A stretch of 64,000 nt of DNA from Acinetobacter terrae. Its GTDB lineage: Bacteria; Pseudomonadota; Gammaproteobacteria; Pseudomonadales; Moraxellaceae. Within the stretch, counting starts at the first letter, position 1. Every line of letters begins with the position of its first letter. Shown here piece by piece: positions 40,453 to 51,841 of the stretch. The stretch is from assembly GCF_013004375.1 (NCBI RefSeq), contig NZ_JABERI010000001.1, positions 310,001 through 374,000 of the forward strand, read 5' to 3'. The translations under genes were made by a program, and so were the position numbers. A model generated the notes under the pieces. It searched no databases. It saw nothing but the letters and a program-made list of their open reading frames with translations, and was not told the origin of the DNA.

Positions 40453-42000
40453 TTATGATTTTAAAGTAATCAAATTGCGACCTTTCATTTCTTCAGGTAC
40501 AGGAATTTGCATTAAGCTCAACAATGTTGGTGCCACATCTGCCAGTACACCACCTTCAGCAATCGTCGCAGAGGTTGGTCCTACGTAAATGAAAGGAACC
40601 AATTCCGTCGTATGCTGAGTATGTACCTGACCACTTTTATAATCCTGCATTTGCTCGACATTACCATGGTCAGCGGTAATCAGCATATGGCCTTTTTGTG
40701 CCATCACTGCTTCATATACACGACCTAGGCAGGTATCGACCGCTTCAACGGCTTTCACCGCAGCATCAAATACACCGGTATGTCCAACCATATCACCATT
40801 GGCAAAGTTCACCACCAACAAGTCATATTCACCCGAGTTGATTGCGGCAACCAATTCATCGGTAACTTCATAAGCACTCATTTCAGGCTTAAGATCATAA
40901 GTCGCCACATTTGGAGATGGAATCAGGATACGTTTTTCACCTGGATATTCATCTTCACGGCCACCACTGAAGAAGAAGGTCACGTGCGCATATTTTTCAG
41001 TTTCAGCAATACGCAGTTGGGTTTTACCCAAGTTTGATAAATATTCACCAATCGAGTTTTTCAATGCTTCTGGCATATAGGCAACAGGCGCATCGATTGT
41101 CGCTTGGTAACGCGTCAACATCACAAATTTAGACAGGTTTGGAACTACTTTACGCTCAAAACCAGCAAACTCTTTTTCGACAAAGGCTTTGGTGATTTCA
41201 CGCGCACGGTCGGCACGGAAGTTCATAAATACAACGCTGTCGCCATCCTGAATTTTAGCCAACTCACCAATACGGGTAGCTTTGACAAATTCATCCGACT
41301 CATTTGCCGCATAAGCCTGTTCCAGACCTTCAACCGCGGTTGCTGCGGTACGTGCAGCTTCACCTTCAGTCAATAGACGATAGGCTTGTTCAACACGATC
41401 CCAACGGTTATCACGATCCATGGCAAAATAACGGCCAATCATGGTCGCAATACGACCTTGACCCGGATATTGTGCAAAGACTGCATCTAATTTTTCCAGT
41501 GATGGTTGTGCACTTTTTGGCGGAGTATCACGGCCATCCAGAAAAGCATGCAAATAAACTTTTGCACCACGTTTCAGTGCCAATTCCACCATTGCAACAA
41601 TGTGGTCTTCATGCGCATGCACGCCACCTTGTGACAATAAACCCATGATATGTACAGCACCACCCGCTGCTTTGGCTTTTTCTACCGCATCAATCAATAC
41701 TTCATGTTCAAAAAAAGCGCCGGTACGAATATCTTTGGTGATCCGGGTAAAATCTTGATACAGCACACGACCTGCACCGAGGTTCATGTGACCCACTTCA
41801 GAGTTGCCCATTTGACCATCCGGCAGTCCGACATCTTCGCCCGAACCTGAAATCAAACCATGTGGATGCTTTTGTTGCATAGCAGTTAAATTTGGTCGTT
41901 TTGCTGCCAGAAAAGCATTGTCTTCGACCGCTTCGCGATGACCCACACCATCCATAATTACCAATACGTGAGGGATTTTGCCAGCAGTTGCATCCGTCAT
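40453..42000 (-). CDS. gpmI: 2,3-bisphosphoglycerate-independent phosphoglycerate mutase
   Basis: This Mn-dependent alkaline-phosphatase-superfamily enzyme of glycolysis interconverts 3- and 2-phosphoglycerate. Metal and substrate motifs include [10 protein letters not shown] near the N-terminus, the phosphoserine in [12 protein letters not shown], and the late [12 protein letters not shown] and [11 protein letters not shown]. At 515 residues it is full length. I chose the ATG at 42000 ([12 protein letters not shown]); a start further upstream would add 19 unrelated residues. An inverted-repeat element lies upstream. Confidence 0.96.
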   Translation of the reverse strand: MTDATAGKIPHVLVIMDGVGHREAVEDNAFLAAKRPNLTAMQQKHPHGLISGSGEDVGLPDGQMGNSEVGHMNLGAGRVLYQDFTRITKDIRTGAFFEHEVLIDAVEKAKAAGGAVHIMGLLSQGGVHAHEDHIVAMVELALKRGAKVYLHAFLDGRDTPPKSAQPSLEKLDAVFAQYPGQGRIATMIGRYFAMDRDNRWDRVEQAYRLLTEGEAARTAATAVEGLEQAYAANESDEFVKATRIGELAKIQDGDSVVFMNFRADRAREITKAFVEKEFAGFERKVVPNLSKFVMLTRYQATIDAPVAYMPEALKNSIGEYLSNLGKTQLRIAETEKYAHVTFFFSGGREDEYPGEKRILIPSPNVATYDLKPEMSAYEVTDELVAAINSGEYDLLVVNFANGDMVGHTGVFDAAVKAVEAVDTCLGRVYEAVMAQKGHMLITADHGNVEQMQDYKSGQVHTQHTTELVPFIYVGPTSATIAEGGVLADVAPTLLSLMQIPVPEEMKGRNLITLKS

Positions 42001-42112
42001 AATGAACACTCTTTTGTTTACAATTTCATCGTCATATCTTACCGAATTTTCGGTCAAGACTCTATGTGCAGATCATGACTAAAGCGGATCATGCACATTG
42101 TTTTTATCACTG

Positions 42113-42169
42113 TAGGGTCTGTTGAGACTTCGTCTATGTTTGCCATTTATGAAATGTTAACAGACCCTA
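42113..42169. repeat. Inverted repeat resembling insertion-sequence ends (MITE-like)
   Basis: An 11-base perfect inverted repeat TAGGGTCTGTT/AACAGACCCTA (42113-42123 with 42159-42169) encloses 35 bases. It sits between the lptG stop and the gpmI start. GGGTCTGTT resembles terminal repeats of some Acinetobacter insertion sequences, so this may be a miniature element or solo remnant. It could also form a hairpin in RNA, but there is no clear T run. Confidence 0.5.
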
Positions 42170-42177
42170 TTCAACAG

Positions 42178-43248
42178 TTAACGTGCGCGTCGCAGCAGAT
42201 AACCGCCCACTAAAGTCATGAAAATAATCGGTACAAATACGAACCATGCCGGCGAAGGTGAATACACCAAACTTGCATAGCCCAAGAAGTCTTGCAGATA
42301 GAAGAATCCCAAGCCAATAAATAAGGCAATCACCAAACGAAAACCCATCGACTGTTGACGCAAGGGACCAAAAATAAAGGAACATGCAATCAGTACCAAG
42401 GCAATGAGTGCAAATGGCGAACCGACTTTTTGCCAAAATGCCAGCTTATAGGTTTTCGGTACTTGGCTGTATTGATGCATATAACTCATAAAGCTCACCA
42501 ATTGACTCGGCGATAAATCTTCAGGGTCAATCGTAACCATATGCACATATTTTGGTTGCAAGGCTAAAGCCAGAGGCAACTGATCGGTTTTTACCAGGGT
42601 TGAATTACCTTGCGGCAAAATATCCATTTGCGCAGCACTTTTTAGATTCCAATCACCATCTTTAACGAACTGACCTTGCTCGGCATTTAAAACACCTTTC
42701 AAGCGATAACTATCATCAAAGTCAACCACCTGGACATGTTTCAGCTGACCTTTGGCATTGGCATAATCAATATAGATAAAACGCTGACCTTCGCGAGTCC
42801 AGTAACCATTGACTTCACCCAGTGAACTGACACTGCGGTGATCTTTCACGCTTTTGGCTTGCTCGTTGGTATAAGGAATCACCCATTCACTGAGTACAAA
42901 GGACAAAACCACTAAGATTAATGCGGAACGAATCACCCAACCGACAATGCGCCATAAGCTAATACCGACTGAACGCATCACTACCAGTTCACTATTGGAA
43001 GCCAAAGTGCCCAGACCAAGCACAGCCCCAATCAATGCAGAGATCGGTAAAATTTCATACAGATAATTGGGTGCACTCCATAACACATATTGCAGTGCCT
43101 GCCATGCATTATAAGTTTCATTCAAGGAACCCAATTCACCTAAATAGGTAAATAAAACTTGCAGAACCGATAAAATAACCGTTGCACCCAACATGGCTAA
43201 TGCCGTGGTTTTGGTCACATGTTTGGCAATGATTCGACGTGCTAACAT
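42178..43248 (-). CDS. lptG: LPS export ABC transporter permease LptG
   Basis: This inner-membrane subunit of the LptB2FG complex extracts lipopolysaccharide or lipooligosaccharide. Six helices flank a large periplasmic beta-jellyroll (about residues 135-260). The N-terminal segment LARRIIAKHVTKTTALAML and SELVVMRSVGISLWRIV are typical. At 356 residues it has family length. It follows lptF by two bases. Confidence 0.95.
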   Translation of the reverse strand: MLARRIIAKHVTKTTALAMLGATVILSVLQVLFTYLGELGSLNETYNAWQALQYVLWSAPNYLYEILPISALIGAVLGLGTLASNSELVVMRSVGISLWRIVGWVIRSALILVVLSFVLSEWVIPYTNEQAKSVKDHRSVSSLGEVNGYWTREGQRFIYIDYANAKGQLKHVQVVDFDDSYRLKGVLNAEQGQFVKDGDWNLKSAAQMDILPQGNSTLVKTDQLPLALALQPKYVHMVTIDPEDLSPSQLVSFMSYMHQYSQVPKTYKLAFWQKVGSPFALIALVLIACSFIFGPLRQQSMGFRLVIALFIGLGFFYLQDFLGYASLVYSPSPAWFVFVPIIFMTLVGGYLLRRAR

Positions 43249-43250
43249 TT

Positions 43251-44351
43251 TTAAGACCTCACCTGCTGAATTCGTTTCTTGATTTTAGGGGCGAGCTTTT
43301 GTTTTCGGGAGAACAATGCTCCAGCAATGCCATACACGATCAACACCAAAGGATATGCCCAAATCCCTAACTCATCTTTACTGACACGGGTTTTCACTGC
43401 CATCAGTGCCACAATCAAACTGGCGAAAATAAGTAAAGCCGGGAATAGTTTTAAATAGCGTCCTTGACGAGGACTCACTTCTGAAAGTGCAATCGCCAAG
43501 ATTAAAGCCGCAACCACTGAAAATGGAACGAAGATCCGCCAACCCAGTTCACTCGCAACTACAGGATCATCACGATTGCTCCATAGTTTCGCTATGGGTA
43601 ACGCTTCGACTTCGGCACTTTCAAATTTGGCTTCGGTATCACTTTCTAAACGTAAACGATAAGATTGAAACTCTGCTTGAGTATATTTCGGTTTTCCGGG
43701 GAAAATTTCGTAACGGCGCCCTTCATATAAATCGACAATACTGGCCGTTTCATTGGCAACTTCTACACGAGTTGCTTCCTTGGCCAAAATCATCACGTCA
43801 GGTTTACCCGGGTTTTCCGCGCGTTGATAGAAAAACACATCTTTGAGATTACGACGATCTTCTGACAAATCCCCGGCATAAATGGTATAGGGGCCTGAGG
43901 AAATAAACTCTTTTGGACGCACTAAATCGAAACCGGTTCTGACCGCCTGATTGGTCGTCAGCTCTTCAAACTGGCGAATCCCCCACGGAGACATCCACAC
44001 CATCAACACGGTTTGAACAGCAAGAAAAACCACAGTAAGCGGAATCAGTAAGCGCCCCAGCTGATGCCGACTGACACCACTGCCGTTGAGGACTGCCATT
44101 TCATGGTCGACATACAAACGACCAAACACCAGCATCAAACCGATAAAAAAGCCGAGTGGAAGAATCAGGGTTAAAAATTCTGGCAGTCGGTAACCAATAA
44201 TACTGAACAAAATACTGACATCTAAACGACCTTGTGCCGCCACACCAAAGTACTTGATCAGTCGACCACCCATCATGATCAAGGTAAGCAAGGCAATCAC
44301 AACCAAGGATGTAGACACCACTTGCTTGACCAGATAACGCCGAATAATCAA
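43251..44351 (-). CDS. lptF: LPS export ABC transporter permease LptF
   Basis: This is the partner permease of LptG, with the same architecture: helices at both ends and a periplasmic jellyroll between about residues 125 and 260. Conserved features include YRLPEFLTLILPLGFFIGLM and EMAVLNGSGVSRHQLGRLL. The start is TTG at 44351; the first residues MIIRRYLVKQVV match LptF of other bacteria, and GGAAG lies upstream, so TTG is likely genuine. It is divergent from pepA with 159 bases between. Confidence 0.94.
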   Translation of the reverse strand: MIIRRYLVKQVVSTSLVVIALLTLIMMGGRLIKYFGVAAQGRLDVSILFSIIGYRLPEFLTLILPLGFFIGLMLVFGRLYVDHEMAVLNGSGVSRHQLGRLLIPLTVVFLAVQTVLMVWMSPWGIRQFEELTTNQAVRTGFDLVRPKEFISSGPYTIYAGDLSEDRRNLKDVFFYQRAENPGKPDVMILAKEATRVEVANETASIVDLYEGRRYEIFPGKPKYTQAEFQSYRLRLESDTEAKFESAEVEALPIAKLWSNRDDPVVASELGWRIFVPFSVVAALILAIALSEVSPRQGRYLKLFPALLIFASLIVALMAVKTRVSKDELGIWAYPLVLIVYGIAGALFSRKQKLAPKIKKRIQQVRS

Positions 44352-44501
44352 ATTAATTCTTCCAAAAAAGAGGCTAATAAAAACTAGCGCTAGTTTACCC
44401 GAATGGTGAAAATATAAAACCTATACTGTTGTTGCGCATTGAAACTCTATTCATAGAAATGTTTCAATGGTTTAATGGTTTGCAAACTTTCAAAGGCATG
44501 A

Positions 44502-46359
<1,858 letters not shown>

Positions 46360-46387
46360 CCGATCAATTGCAATAAGGAGATATGTG

Positions 46388-47020
46388 GTGGCATTAAATG
46401 TCGGTCAAGATTTTAAACAGCGCTGGTTAAATGTGCCTGAGGCTGTTCGTCAGGCATTTATTGATGACCTACACCGCGTCTGCAATGTGCTGAAACCTGA
46501 AACCAATATTCAAAAGTGGTTAGAAAAAGATAAAGAAGCACAACAGCTCTCTTATGAAAAAATTGAACGTGCTTATATCGAACGTAAGGCACAATTGATT
46601 GAAGAAGCCCGCTTGCGCAAGCAACGTGCTTTAGAACAGTCACTGGAAAAAAACCGTGCAGCACAAGCTGCCTATGCTCAAGCATTGCAGTTAGATGAAG
46701 CCAGACAGTTTGCCGAACAAACTCAAACCTTGGCCTTTATTCGTCAAACTTTAGATCATGAAACCCAAGTTTATACAGCGCGTTATCATAAGAATCCTGA
46801 AGGCTCAGCACTGAATTTCTCCAGAGGCATGCTGTCGATTCATGACCATGAAGTACTCTCGGAACTGGAAAGCGTGCGTTTACGTTTAGAGTTAGAAGCT
46901 GAGACCCTCATTGAACAGGCGGTGACGGTATTTCGTGCCAAGTTACATCAAGCCAGCCAAGAAGAAATTGACTATATTTTGAAAAACTCTGATTTATCAA
47001 CAGAGAAACCAAAGCACTAA
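46388..47020 (+). CDS. Hypothetical coiled-coil protein downstream of holC
   Basis: This acidic/basic helical protein of about 210 residues is rich in alanine, glutamate, glutamine and arginine, with heptad-like stretches (ERAYIERKAQLIEEARLRK, then ALEQSLEKNRAAQAAY) and no signal peptide or membrane helix. I recognise no family. The start is placed at the GTG at 46388, seven bases after GGAG; a neighbouring GTG three bases upstream is equally in frame. It follows holC by 28 bases where many bacteria have valS, so it is probably in the pepA-holC transcript. Confidence 0.7.
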   Translation: MALNVGQDFKQRWLNVPEAVRQAFIDDLHRVCNVLKPETNIQKWLEKDKEAQQLSYEKIERAYIERKAQLIEEARLRKQRALEQSLEKNRAAQAAYAQALQLDEARQFAEQTQTLAFIRQTLDHETQVYTARYHKNPEGSALNFSRGMLSIHDHEVLSELESVRLRLELEAETLIEQAVTVFRAKLHQASQEEIDYILKNSDLSTEKPKH

Positions 47021-47161
47021 TTTCTTATCTCTATTGATCTAGGCTATTTTTCTACTGTCATATAAATGACATGTTTATGTCACAAGATAGTCATGTTTTT
47101 AAATAGATTTAAAAACATGACTATTGAAATGCTTAAACATCATCTTATTCAGGAAGAAAAA

Positions 47162-47380
47162 ATGGATATCTTGAACCAAATTTCCACTCAAATTGCGGCA
47201 CTGGATTCGGGTGAAAAATGGAGTGTATCTGCTCAAGATTTATGGATTAGCCATGCCGACTTCCACTCAGTTTCAATTTATATTTCCCGAGAAGCGGAAA
47301 AAGGACAATTTTCTGTTTCTACTCCAGTGGCATTAAGCTCTTGGGTTGCCAGCACATCTGTCACGATTACCAAACACTGA
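47162..47380 (+). CDS. Small hypothetical protein
   Basis: This is a 72-residue protein of unknown function (MDILNQISTQIAALDSGEKW onward), with no membrane helix or cysteine motif. The ATG at 47162 has AGGAA six bases ahead. Longer in-frame starts at 47066 and 47117 lack ribosome-binding sites. A hairpin with a TTCG loop follows the stop. Confidence 0.6.
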   Translation: MDILNQISTQIAALDSGEKWSVSAQDLWISHADFHSVSIYISREAEKGQFSVSTPVALSSWVASTSVTITKH

Positions 47381-47398
47381 AATAGATCAATCAAAACA

Positions 47399-47426
47399 GT
47401 CCACTTCGGTGGGCTATTGTTATTTT
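47399..47426 (+). terminator. Possible terminator with TTCG loop
   Basis: GTCCAC-TTCG-GTGGGC (47399-47414) forms a six-pair stem with one G-T wobble and a stable tetraloop, followed by a T-rich tract TATTGTTATTTT. It lies just after the small hypothetical gene. Confidence 0.5.
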
Positions 47427-47495
47427 AATCAATATAATAAATTTAATTTTTTATTCAATTCAAGTAAATTTAAATACGACCCGAATCATTAAAAA

Positions 47496-48041
47496 CTAAA
47501 TTAAATCTACGGCAAGTCCCAGCATATTGCCTACGCCATAGCCCATACCTAATAACAAGCTAATCCAGATCAGCCCGCCTACTACGTTATAAAGCATAAA
47601 ACTAAAAATATTCATGTGCCCCGCCCCTGCAGCAAAAGGTGCAAATGAACGGACAAACGGCACAAAGCGTGCAACCAGAATGGTTTTTCCACCATGTCTG
47701 GTAAAATAATGATTGGTTTTAACAATATATTCAGGTTTCAAAAACCGTGAATGTTCATGAAAAAATTTAAATCCCAACACCTGACCAGTATAATAATTGA
47801 CGATATAGCCCAATACAGAAGCACTAAAAAGTAATAGCCCCATATAGTGTAAATGGATCACATCGGTGGTTGAACATAGTGCGCCAATGGCAATCAGCAA
47901 GCTGTCCCCAGGCAAGAAGAACATGAATACAGAACCAGTTTCTGCAAAAATGATCAGAAATAAAATGGCGTAAATCCACTGACCATAGTTGTCCAGTAAA
48001 GTCGGTAACCATTGTTCAATATGCATTAAAAAATCAAGCAT
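47496..48041 (-). CDS. DedA-family inner-membrane protein
   Basis: This is a VTT/DedA-domain membrane protein of about 181 residues. Members are proposed to move undecaprenyl phosphate or other lipids across the membrane and to support envelope integrity. The family motifs are present: ETGSVFMFFLPGDSLLIAIG, and VARFVPFVRSFAPFAAGAG followed by YNVVGGLIWI. I use the ATG at 48041, with GGTAGG six bases ahead, over a GTG two codons earlier. It stands alone on the minus strand. Confidence 0.9.
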   Translation of the reverse strand: MLDFLMHIEQWLPTLLDNYGQWIYAILFLIIFAETGSVFMFFLPGDSLLIAIGALCSTTDVIHLHYMGLLLFSASVLGYIVNYYTGQVLGFKFFHEHSRFLKPEYIVKTNHYFTRHGGKTILVARFVPFVRSFAPFAAGAGHMNIFSFMLYNVVGGLIWISLLLGMGYGVGNMLGLAVDLI

Positions 48042-48152
48042 TTGCACCTACCCACTTGCACTTTATTATTTGCATAAATTACTAAAAACCATAAATAAAA
48101 ATAAAAAAACAGCCTAATTTTTCAACCAGACTGTTTTCTATTCTATGGATTT

Positions 48153-48812
48153 TTACTTCAAGAAGCCATTTTCTGCCAGAAATGCCATACTTAATTTGGA
48201 TTGTTCTTTTGTTTCAGCCGCTTTATCACCAAGCATTAAACGTTCGATATAGCGCGCTAAAACATCGACTTCCAAGTTGACTTTAGCACCGGTTTTCCAT
48301 GTGCCAATATTGGTTCTTTCAGCCGTATGCGGAATAAGATTGAGACTAATCACATTACCGCGTAAATGGTTAATGGTCAGACTAATACCATCCACAGTCA
48401 CCGAACCTTTTTCAGCTAAATATTTGGCAATTTCAGCCGGCGCAGTCACTTCATAATAAATTGAACGGGCATCTTCACGCACAACAGTAATTTCACCGAC
48501 AGCATCGACATGACCACTGACAATATGACCGCCAAAACGTGTGGTTGGCAGCATGGCTTTTTCCACGTTCACGCGCTGACCCACTTTCCATGTGCCTAAG
48601 GTGGTGCGATTTAAACTCTCGCGCGAGACATCGGCAGCGTACCAGTTTTCGCCCCATTCAATCACAGTGAGGCAAATGCCGTTAGTGGCAATTGAATCGC
48701 CCAAATGAACATCCGACATGTCGAGACTGGTGCCAATACGCAAACGGACATCACCGCCCACGCTTTGTAAACTTTCCACTTTGCCTAGACTTTCAATAAT
48801 GCCTGTAAACAT
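48153..48812 (-). CDS. ribE: Riboflavin synthase alpha subunit
   Basis: It dismutates two molecules of 6,7-dimethyl-8-ribityllumazine to riboflavin. Two lumazine-binding beta-barrel repeats are present (MFTGIIESLGKVESL with GICLTVIEWG; then FGGHIVSGHVDAVGEI with VDGISLTINHL). At 219 residues it is standard. It is the last gene of the minus-strand nrdR-ribD-methylase-ribE set, starting 27 bases after the methylase. No FMN riboswitch was seen before this operon. Confidence 0.95.
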   Translation of the reverse strand: MFTGIIESLGKVESLQSVGGDVRLRIGTSLDMSDVHLGDSIATNGICLTVIEWGENWYAADVSRESLNRTTLGTWKVGQRVNVEKAMLPTTRFGGHIVSGHVDAVGEITVVREDARSIYYEVTAPAEIAKYLAEKGSVTVDGISLTINHLRGNVISLNLIPHTAERTNIGTWKTGAKVNLEVDVLARYIERLMLGDKAAETKEQSKLSMAFLAENGFLK

Positions 48813-48839
48813 AACTTGTTCTCTATTTATATTTTTGTT

Positions 48840-50132
48840 TTACCACAATGCCAGTTGTGTACTCACGCCGGTGGTATCGACACCACCCAGTTCAGCAAAA
48901 TGATACAACTGACCCAAGAGTTGGCGCAGCGGTGGACCAGATTTGGCATGGGTATCGGTAATCACAATAAACTCTAGTACACGTGCGCGTTCTGACTGGC
49001 GTTGTTTGCTGACACGATAGCGTGGTACATCTTGCGTGAGCAAAGTCACACGACCACGTTTTAAGTTCGCCTGTAGCAAATCACCGGCTTCAATATTACC
49101 ATCGGTAGAATAACTGGTCAGAATATAACGTGCATTAATTGTCGCAACCAATTTCTCATAGGCTTCTTTGGCATGCTTGGAAGAGTTGTATTGACTTGGA
49201 CGCTCTTTACGCCATGCACGGTCAATCCCGCTCTTGTAGCCTTTGGTATCTGGAGTCGGCAAATCAGCCTGATCCCACAAGGTTAAAGCATTCAGTACAT
49301 GATAGTTACTACCATACGCATGCTGGTTATACGGTGGATCCAGATAAGCCACATCCACTTCAAAGCTGCTCATTTGATTGGCAAGATGCTGAGCATCGAC
49401 ACACCACATTTCTGCTGCCGGTTTTTTCGGTTCGCCAATGGCACAGAAACGACTGGGTGTCAGCCAGAGTAATGATTCAATTCGTTCCAAAGCGGTTTGG
49501 GTTTTACCACCCCAACCATGATGGAAACTTTTGAATACCCCACTGGTATTGCTGACAAAACTGGCTGAATAAAGCAAGGGCGCAAGCAAGGCACTCATCT
49601 CGACATCATCAATTGCCCCTTGTGCCTGCCACGCGGCAATTTGCTGACGGATCGCATCGATACGCATGCCATTACGGCGTTTGAAAAATAGACGATCACG
49701 TGCCGGATCATAAATTTCGTCATTACGCGGACACAGGTTATGCGTTACCCAGCCTTTGACTTCCGGCAAACGATTCAGGTAATCAATAGCTTTCTGATAA
49801 CCACCCAACTCTTTAAATGCCGGTGCTTCTGTGCAGGATAAAATTGCACTATTTAAAGCATGGCTATACGGTTCCCAGTCATTGGCAATCACACGATAAC
49901 CATTTTGACGCGCCAGACGTGAAACCACACCAGAGCCTGCAAAAAAGTCAGCGAAAATCGGGGCACGACCATTTTTGCTATTTAATGTTCCCGTGCTCTC
50001 AAGTGCTTCCAAAATCAGATGAAGTAAACGACGCTTATTGCCTAAATACGGAACAAGCTGATTGAAAAGATATTCGTCTGTGGTACGTGCTGAATGACGA
50101 CGTTTATGATAAACCGAAGACTCTGAATTCAT
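48840..50132 (-). CDS. aamA: D12-class DNA adenine-N6 methyltransferase in the riboflavin operon
   Basis: This SAM-dependent DNA methyltransferase has motif I FADFFAGSGVVSRLARQ and the catalytic motif IV DPPYNQH (with AYLDPPY context), both diagnostic of the D12/Dam-type class. At 430 residues it is larger than Dam, with a wide target-recognition region in between. No restriction endonuclease gene is adjacent, so it is an orphan methylase. Its place between ribD and ribE, and the local gene order relative to gacA, match the A. baumannii enzyme AamA, which I recall as acting on GAATTC; this is from memory. Its ATG overlaps the ribD stop by four bases (ATGA). Confidence 0.82.
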   Translation of the reverse strand: MNSESSVYHKRRHSARTTDEYLFNQLVPYLGNKRRLLHLILEALESTGTLNSKNGRAPIFADFFAGSGVVSRLARQNGYRVIANDWEPYSHALNSAILSCTEAPAFKELGGYQKAIDYLNRLPEVKGWVTHNLCPRNDEIYDPARDRLFFKRRNGMRIDAIRQQIAAWQAQGAIDDVEMSALLAPLLYSASFVSNTSGVFKSFHHGWGGKTQTALERIESLLWLTPSRFCAIGEPKKPAAEMWCVDAQHLANQMSSFEVDVAYLDPPYNQHAYGSNYHVLNALTLWDQADLPTPDTKGYKSGIDRAWRKERPSQYNSSKHAKEAYEKLVATINARYILTSYSTDGNIEAGDLLQANLKRGRVTLLTQDVPRYRVSKQRQSERARVLEFIVITDTHAKSGPPLRQLLGQLYHFAELGGVDTTGVSTQLALW

Positions 50133-51232
50133 ACTGTCTCTTGAGAAGGGATTAACCTTAAGCGCACATCATCCCCCAATTGGGTGACCTCCATGAGCTT
50201 AAATCGAAGTTGCTCTGCCATACGGCTAAATTCCGCACTAAACATTGCACGTGCTGTTTGACCTAAAAATGTTGGTGCAACATAGCTGATCATTTCATCG
50301 ACTAACTGTTGTTGTAAAAAGGCAGTCGATAATGTTGCCCCCGCTTCCACCAGCACATCATAAATTTGATGTTGCGTAGATAGGGTCTGTAGCAAGTCTT
50401 TTAAAGGTTGTACTGCAAATTGTAGCACGCCTAAATCAGCAAGTTCCTGACGGAACGGTCCCATGACCATGAGCGTATCGGGCTGCTGAAGTATTTTTGC
50501 GTTGAGGGGTAAACGTCCCTGACGATCGAGCACCAGACGTTTGGGCTGAACAATGCTGGTGATATCTTCAATACCATTCAGCTGACGCACATTAAGCCGA
50601 CAATCGTCTGCAAGTACCGTTTCAATCCCGGTAATGACCACACCAGAAATGGCACGCCAATGCTGCACATCTTGACGGGCTTCAGGTCCGGTAATCCATT
50701 TCGATTCCCCTGATGCCATGGCTGTACGACCATCAAGGCTTGAAGCCACTTTTAAACGGACATAAGGTATACCGGTTGCCATGGCTTTAAGAAAACCAAG
50801 ATTGAGTTTTTCTGCTTCTTGTTCACAAATGCCCACTTCAACTTCAATGCCGGCATCTTTTAGAATTTGTACACCCTTGCCTGCCACCAGTGGATTCGGA
50901 TCAGGACAAGCGACAATTACTTTAGCCACACCTGCTTCCACCAAGCCTTTGGCACAAGGTGGTGTACGACCATAATGTGCACAAGGTTCTAAAGTCACAT
51001 AAGCAGTTGCGCCTTTGGCATGATCTGCTGCCTGACGCATGGCAAAGACTTCCGCATGCGGTTGTCCTGCTCGAGGATGAAAGCCTTCTCCGACCAGTTG
51101 ACCATCTTTAATGATCACACAGCCGACATTTGGATTCGGTTTGGTTGAGTATTGTCCAAGTTGCGCTAATTCAATCGCACGTTGCATCCACAGCTGATCT
51201 TGGTGAATGGGATCTTGGCTTAACTTAGACAT
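50129..51232 (-). CDS. ribD: Bifunctional diaminohydroxyphosphoribosylaminopyrimidine deaminase / reductase
   Basis: It performs the second and third steps of riboflavin synthesis. The N-terminal zinc deaminase domain has HAEVFAMRQ and PCAHYGRTPPC. The C-terminal reductase domain starts near residue 150 with VRLKVASSLDGRTAM and includes the region WITGPEARQDVQHWRA. The 367-residue form starts at the ATG at 51232, a TTG two codons earlier being less likely. It follows nrdR by 12 bases, and its stop overlaps the methylase start. Confidence 0.95.
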   Translation of the reverse strand: MSKLSQDPIHQDQLWMQRAIELAQLGQYSTKPNPNVGCVIIKDGQLVGEGFHPRAGQPHAEVFAMRQAADHAKGATAYVTLEPCAHYGRTPPCAKGLVEAGVAKVIVACPDPNPLVAGKGVQILKDAGIEVEVGICEQEAEKLNLGFLKAMATGIPYVRLKVASSLDGRTAMASGESKWITGPEARQDVQHWRAISGVVITGIETVLADDCRLNVRQLNGIEDITSIVQPKRLVLDRQGRLPLNAKILQQPDTLMVMGPFRQELADLGVLQFAVQPLKDLLQTLSTQHQIYDVLVEAGATLSTAFLQQQLVDEMISYVAPTFLGQTARAMFSAEFSRMAEQLRFKLMEVTQLGDDVRLRLIPSQETV

Positions 51233-51244
51233 CTTCAAACTCTT

Positions 51245-51703
51245 TTAGTGTTCACGGTGTTGCATTTGTTCAATTTGACGTCGAAAAGCTTCTACATCCT
51301 GAAAGTCTTGATACACCGAGGCAAAACGTACATAGGCCACATGATCGAGAGCAAATAAGGATTGCATGACAATTTCACCAATCATTCGTGATTTGACATC
51401 ACGCTCACCCAGGCGGCGAATTTGTAATTGGATATCGCTGAGGACAGTTTCAATTTGCTCTTGTGTGACTGGTCTTTTTTGTAAAGCATGCATCAATGAA
51501 CGGCGCATTTTCGCTTCATCAAAAGGTTCGCTCTTGCCGTCAGATTTAATCACCCGGGGCATCACAACTTCATAGGTTTCAAAGGTGGTAAAGCGTTCTC
51601 CGCAACTAATACATTCACGACGTCGACGAATTTGACAGCCTTCAGCAGCCAAACGCGAATCGATAACTTTACTATCTGCGGCGTTGCAAAACGGACAATG
51701 CAT
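51245..51703 (-). CDS. nrdR: Transcriptional repressor NrdR
   Basis: This nucleotide-sensing repressor of ribonucleotide reductase genes has an N-terminal zinc ribbon with C3, C6, C31 and C34 (CPFC and CISC) and an ATP-cone domain ([20 protein letters not shown]). At 152 residues it is standard. It leads the operon with ribD, as in many proteobacteria. Confidence 0.96.
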   Translation of the reverse strand: MHCPFCNAADSKVIDSRLAAEGCQIRRRRECISCGERFTTFETYEVVMPRVIKSDGKSEPFDEAKMRRSLMHALQKRPVTQEQIETVLSDIQLQIRRLGERDVKSRMIGEIVMQSLFALDHVAYVRFASVYQDFQDVEAFRRQIEQMQHREH

Positions 51704-51788
51704 AGCGGTTTAATTGAACAAATCAAATCGGATTTAGAGTGTAGCAAAAATTCTGCCCTTTGTAGAGACTTACGCAAGATATGGAAAA

Positions 51789-51812
51789 AAAACAGCCCTT
51801 ACGGGCTGTTTT
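51789..51812 (-). terminator. Terminator of amt
   Basis: A ten-base perfect stem AAAACAGCCC/GGGCTGTTTT with a TTAC loop is followed on the minus strand by eight T. It lies just after the amt stop and before the nrdR operon. Confidence 0.88.
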
Positions 51813-51841
51813 ACACAATATATTGATTATCGGTTTTTATA

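Noticed and set aside
48107-48137. AAACAG/CTGTTT hairpin after ribE as a strong terminator
   Set aside because: The stem is short and mismatched with a long loop; it may work but is not well supported.
50125-50130. GAATTC in the methylase start codon as proof of self-regulation
   Set aside because: Many GAATTC sites occur across the window (for example near 3254, 6056, 20664, 34668, 43266, 55124), so one at this place can be chance.
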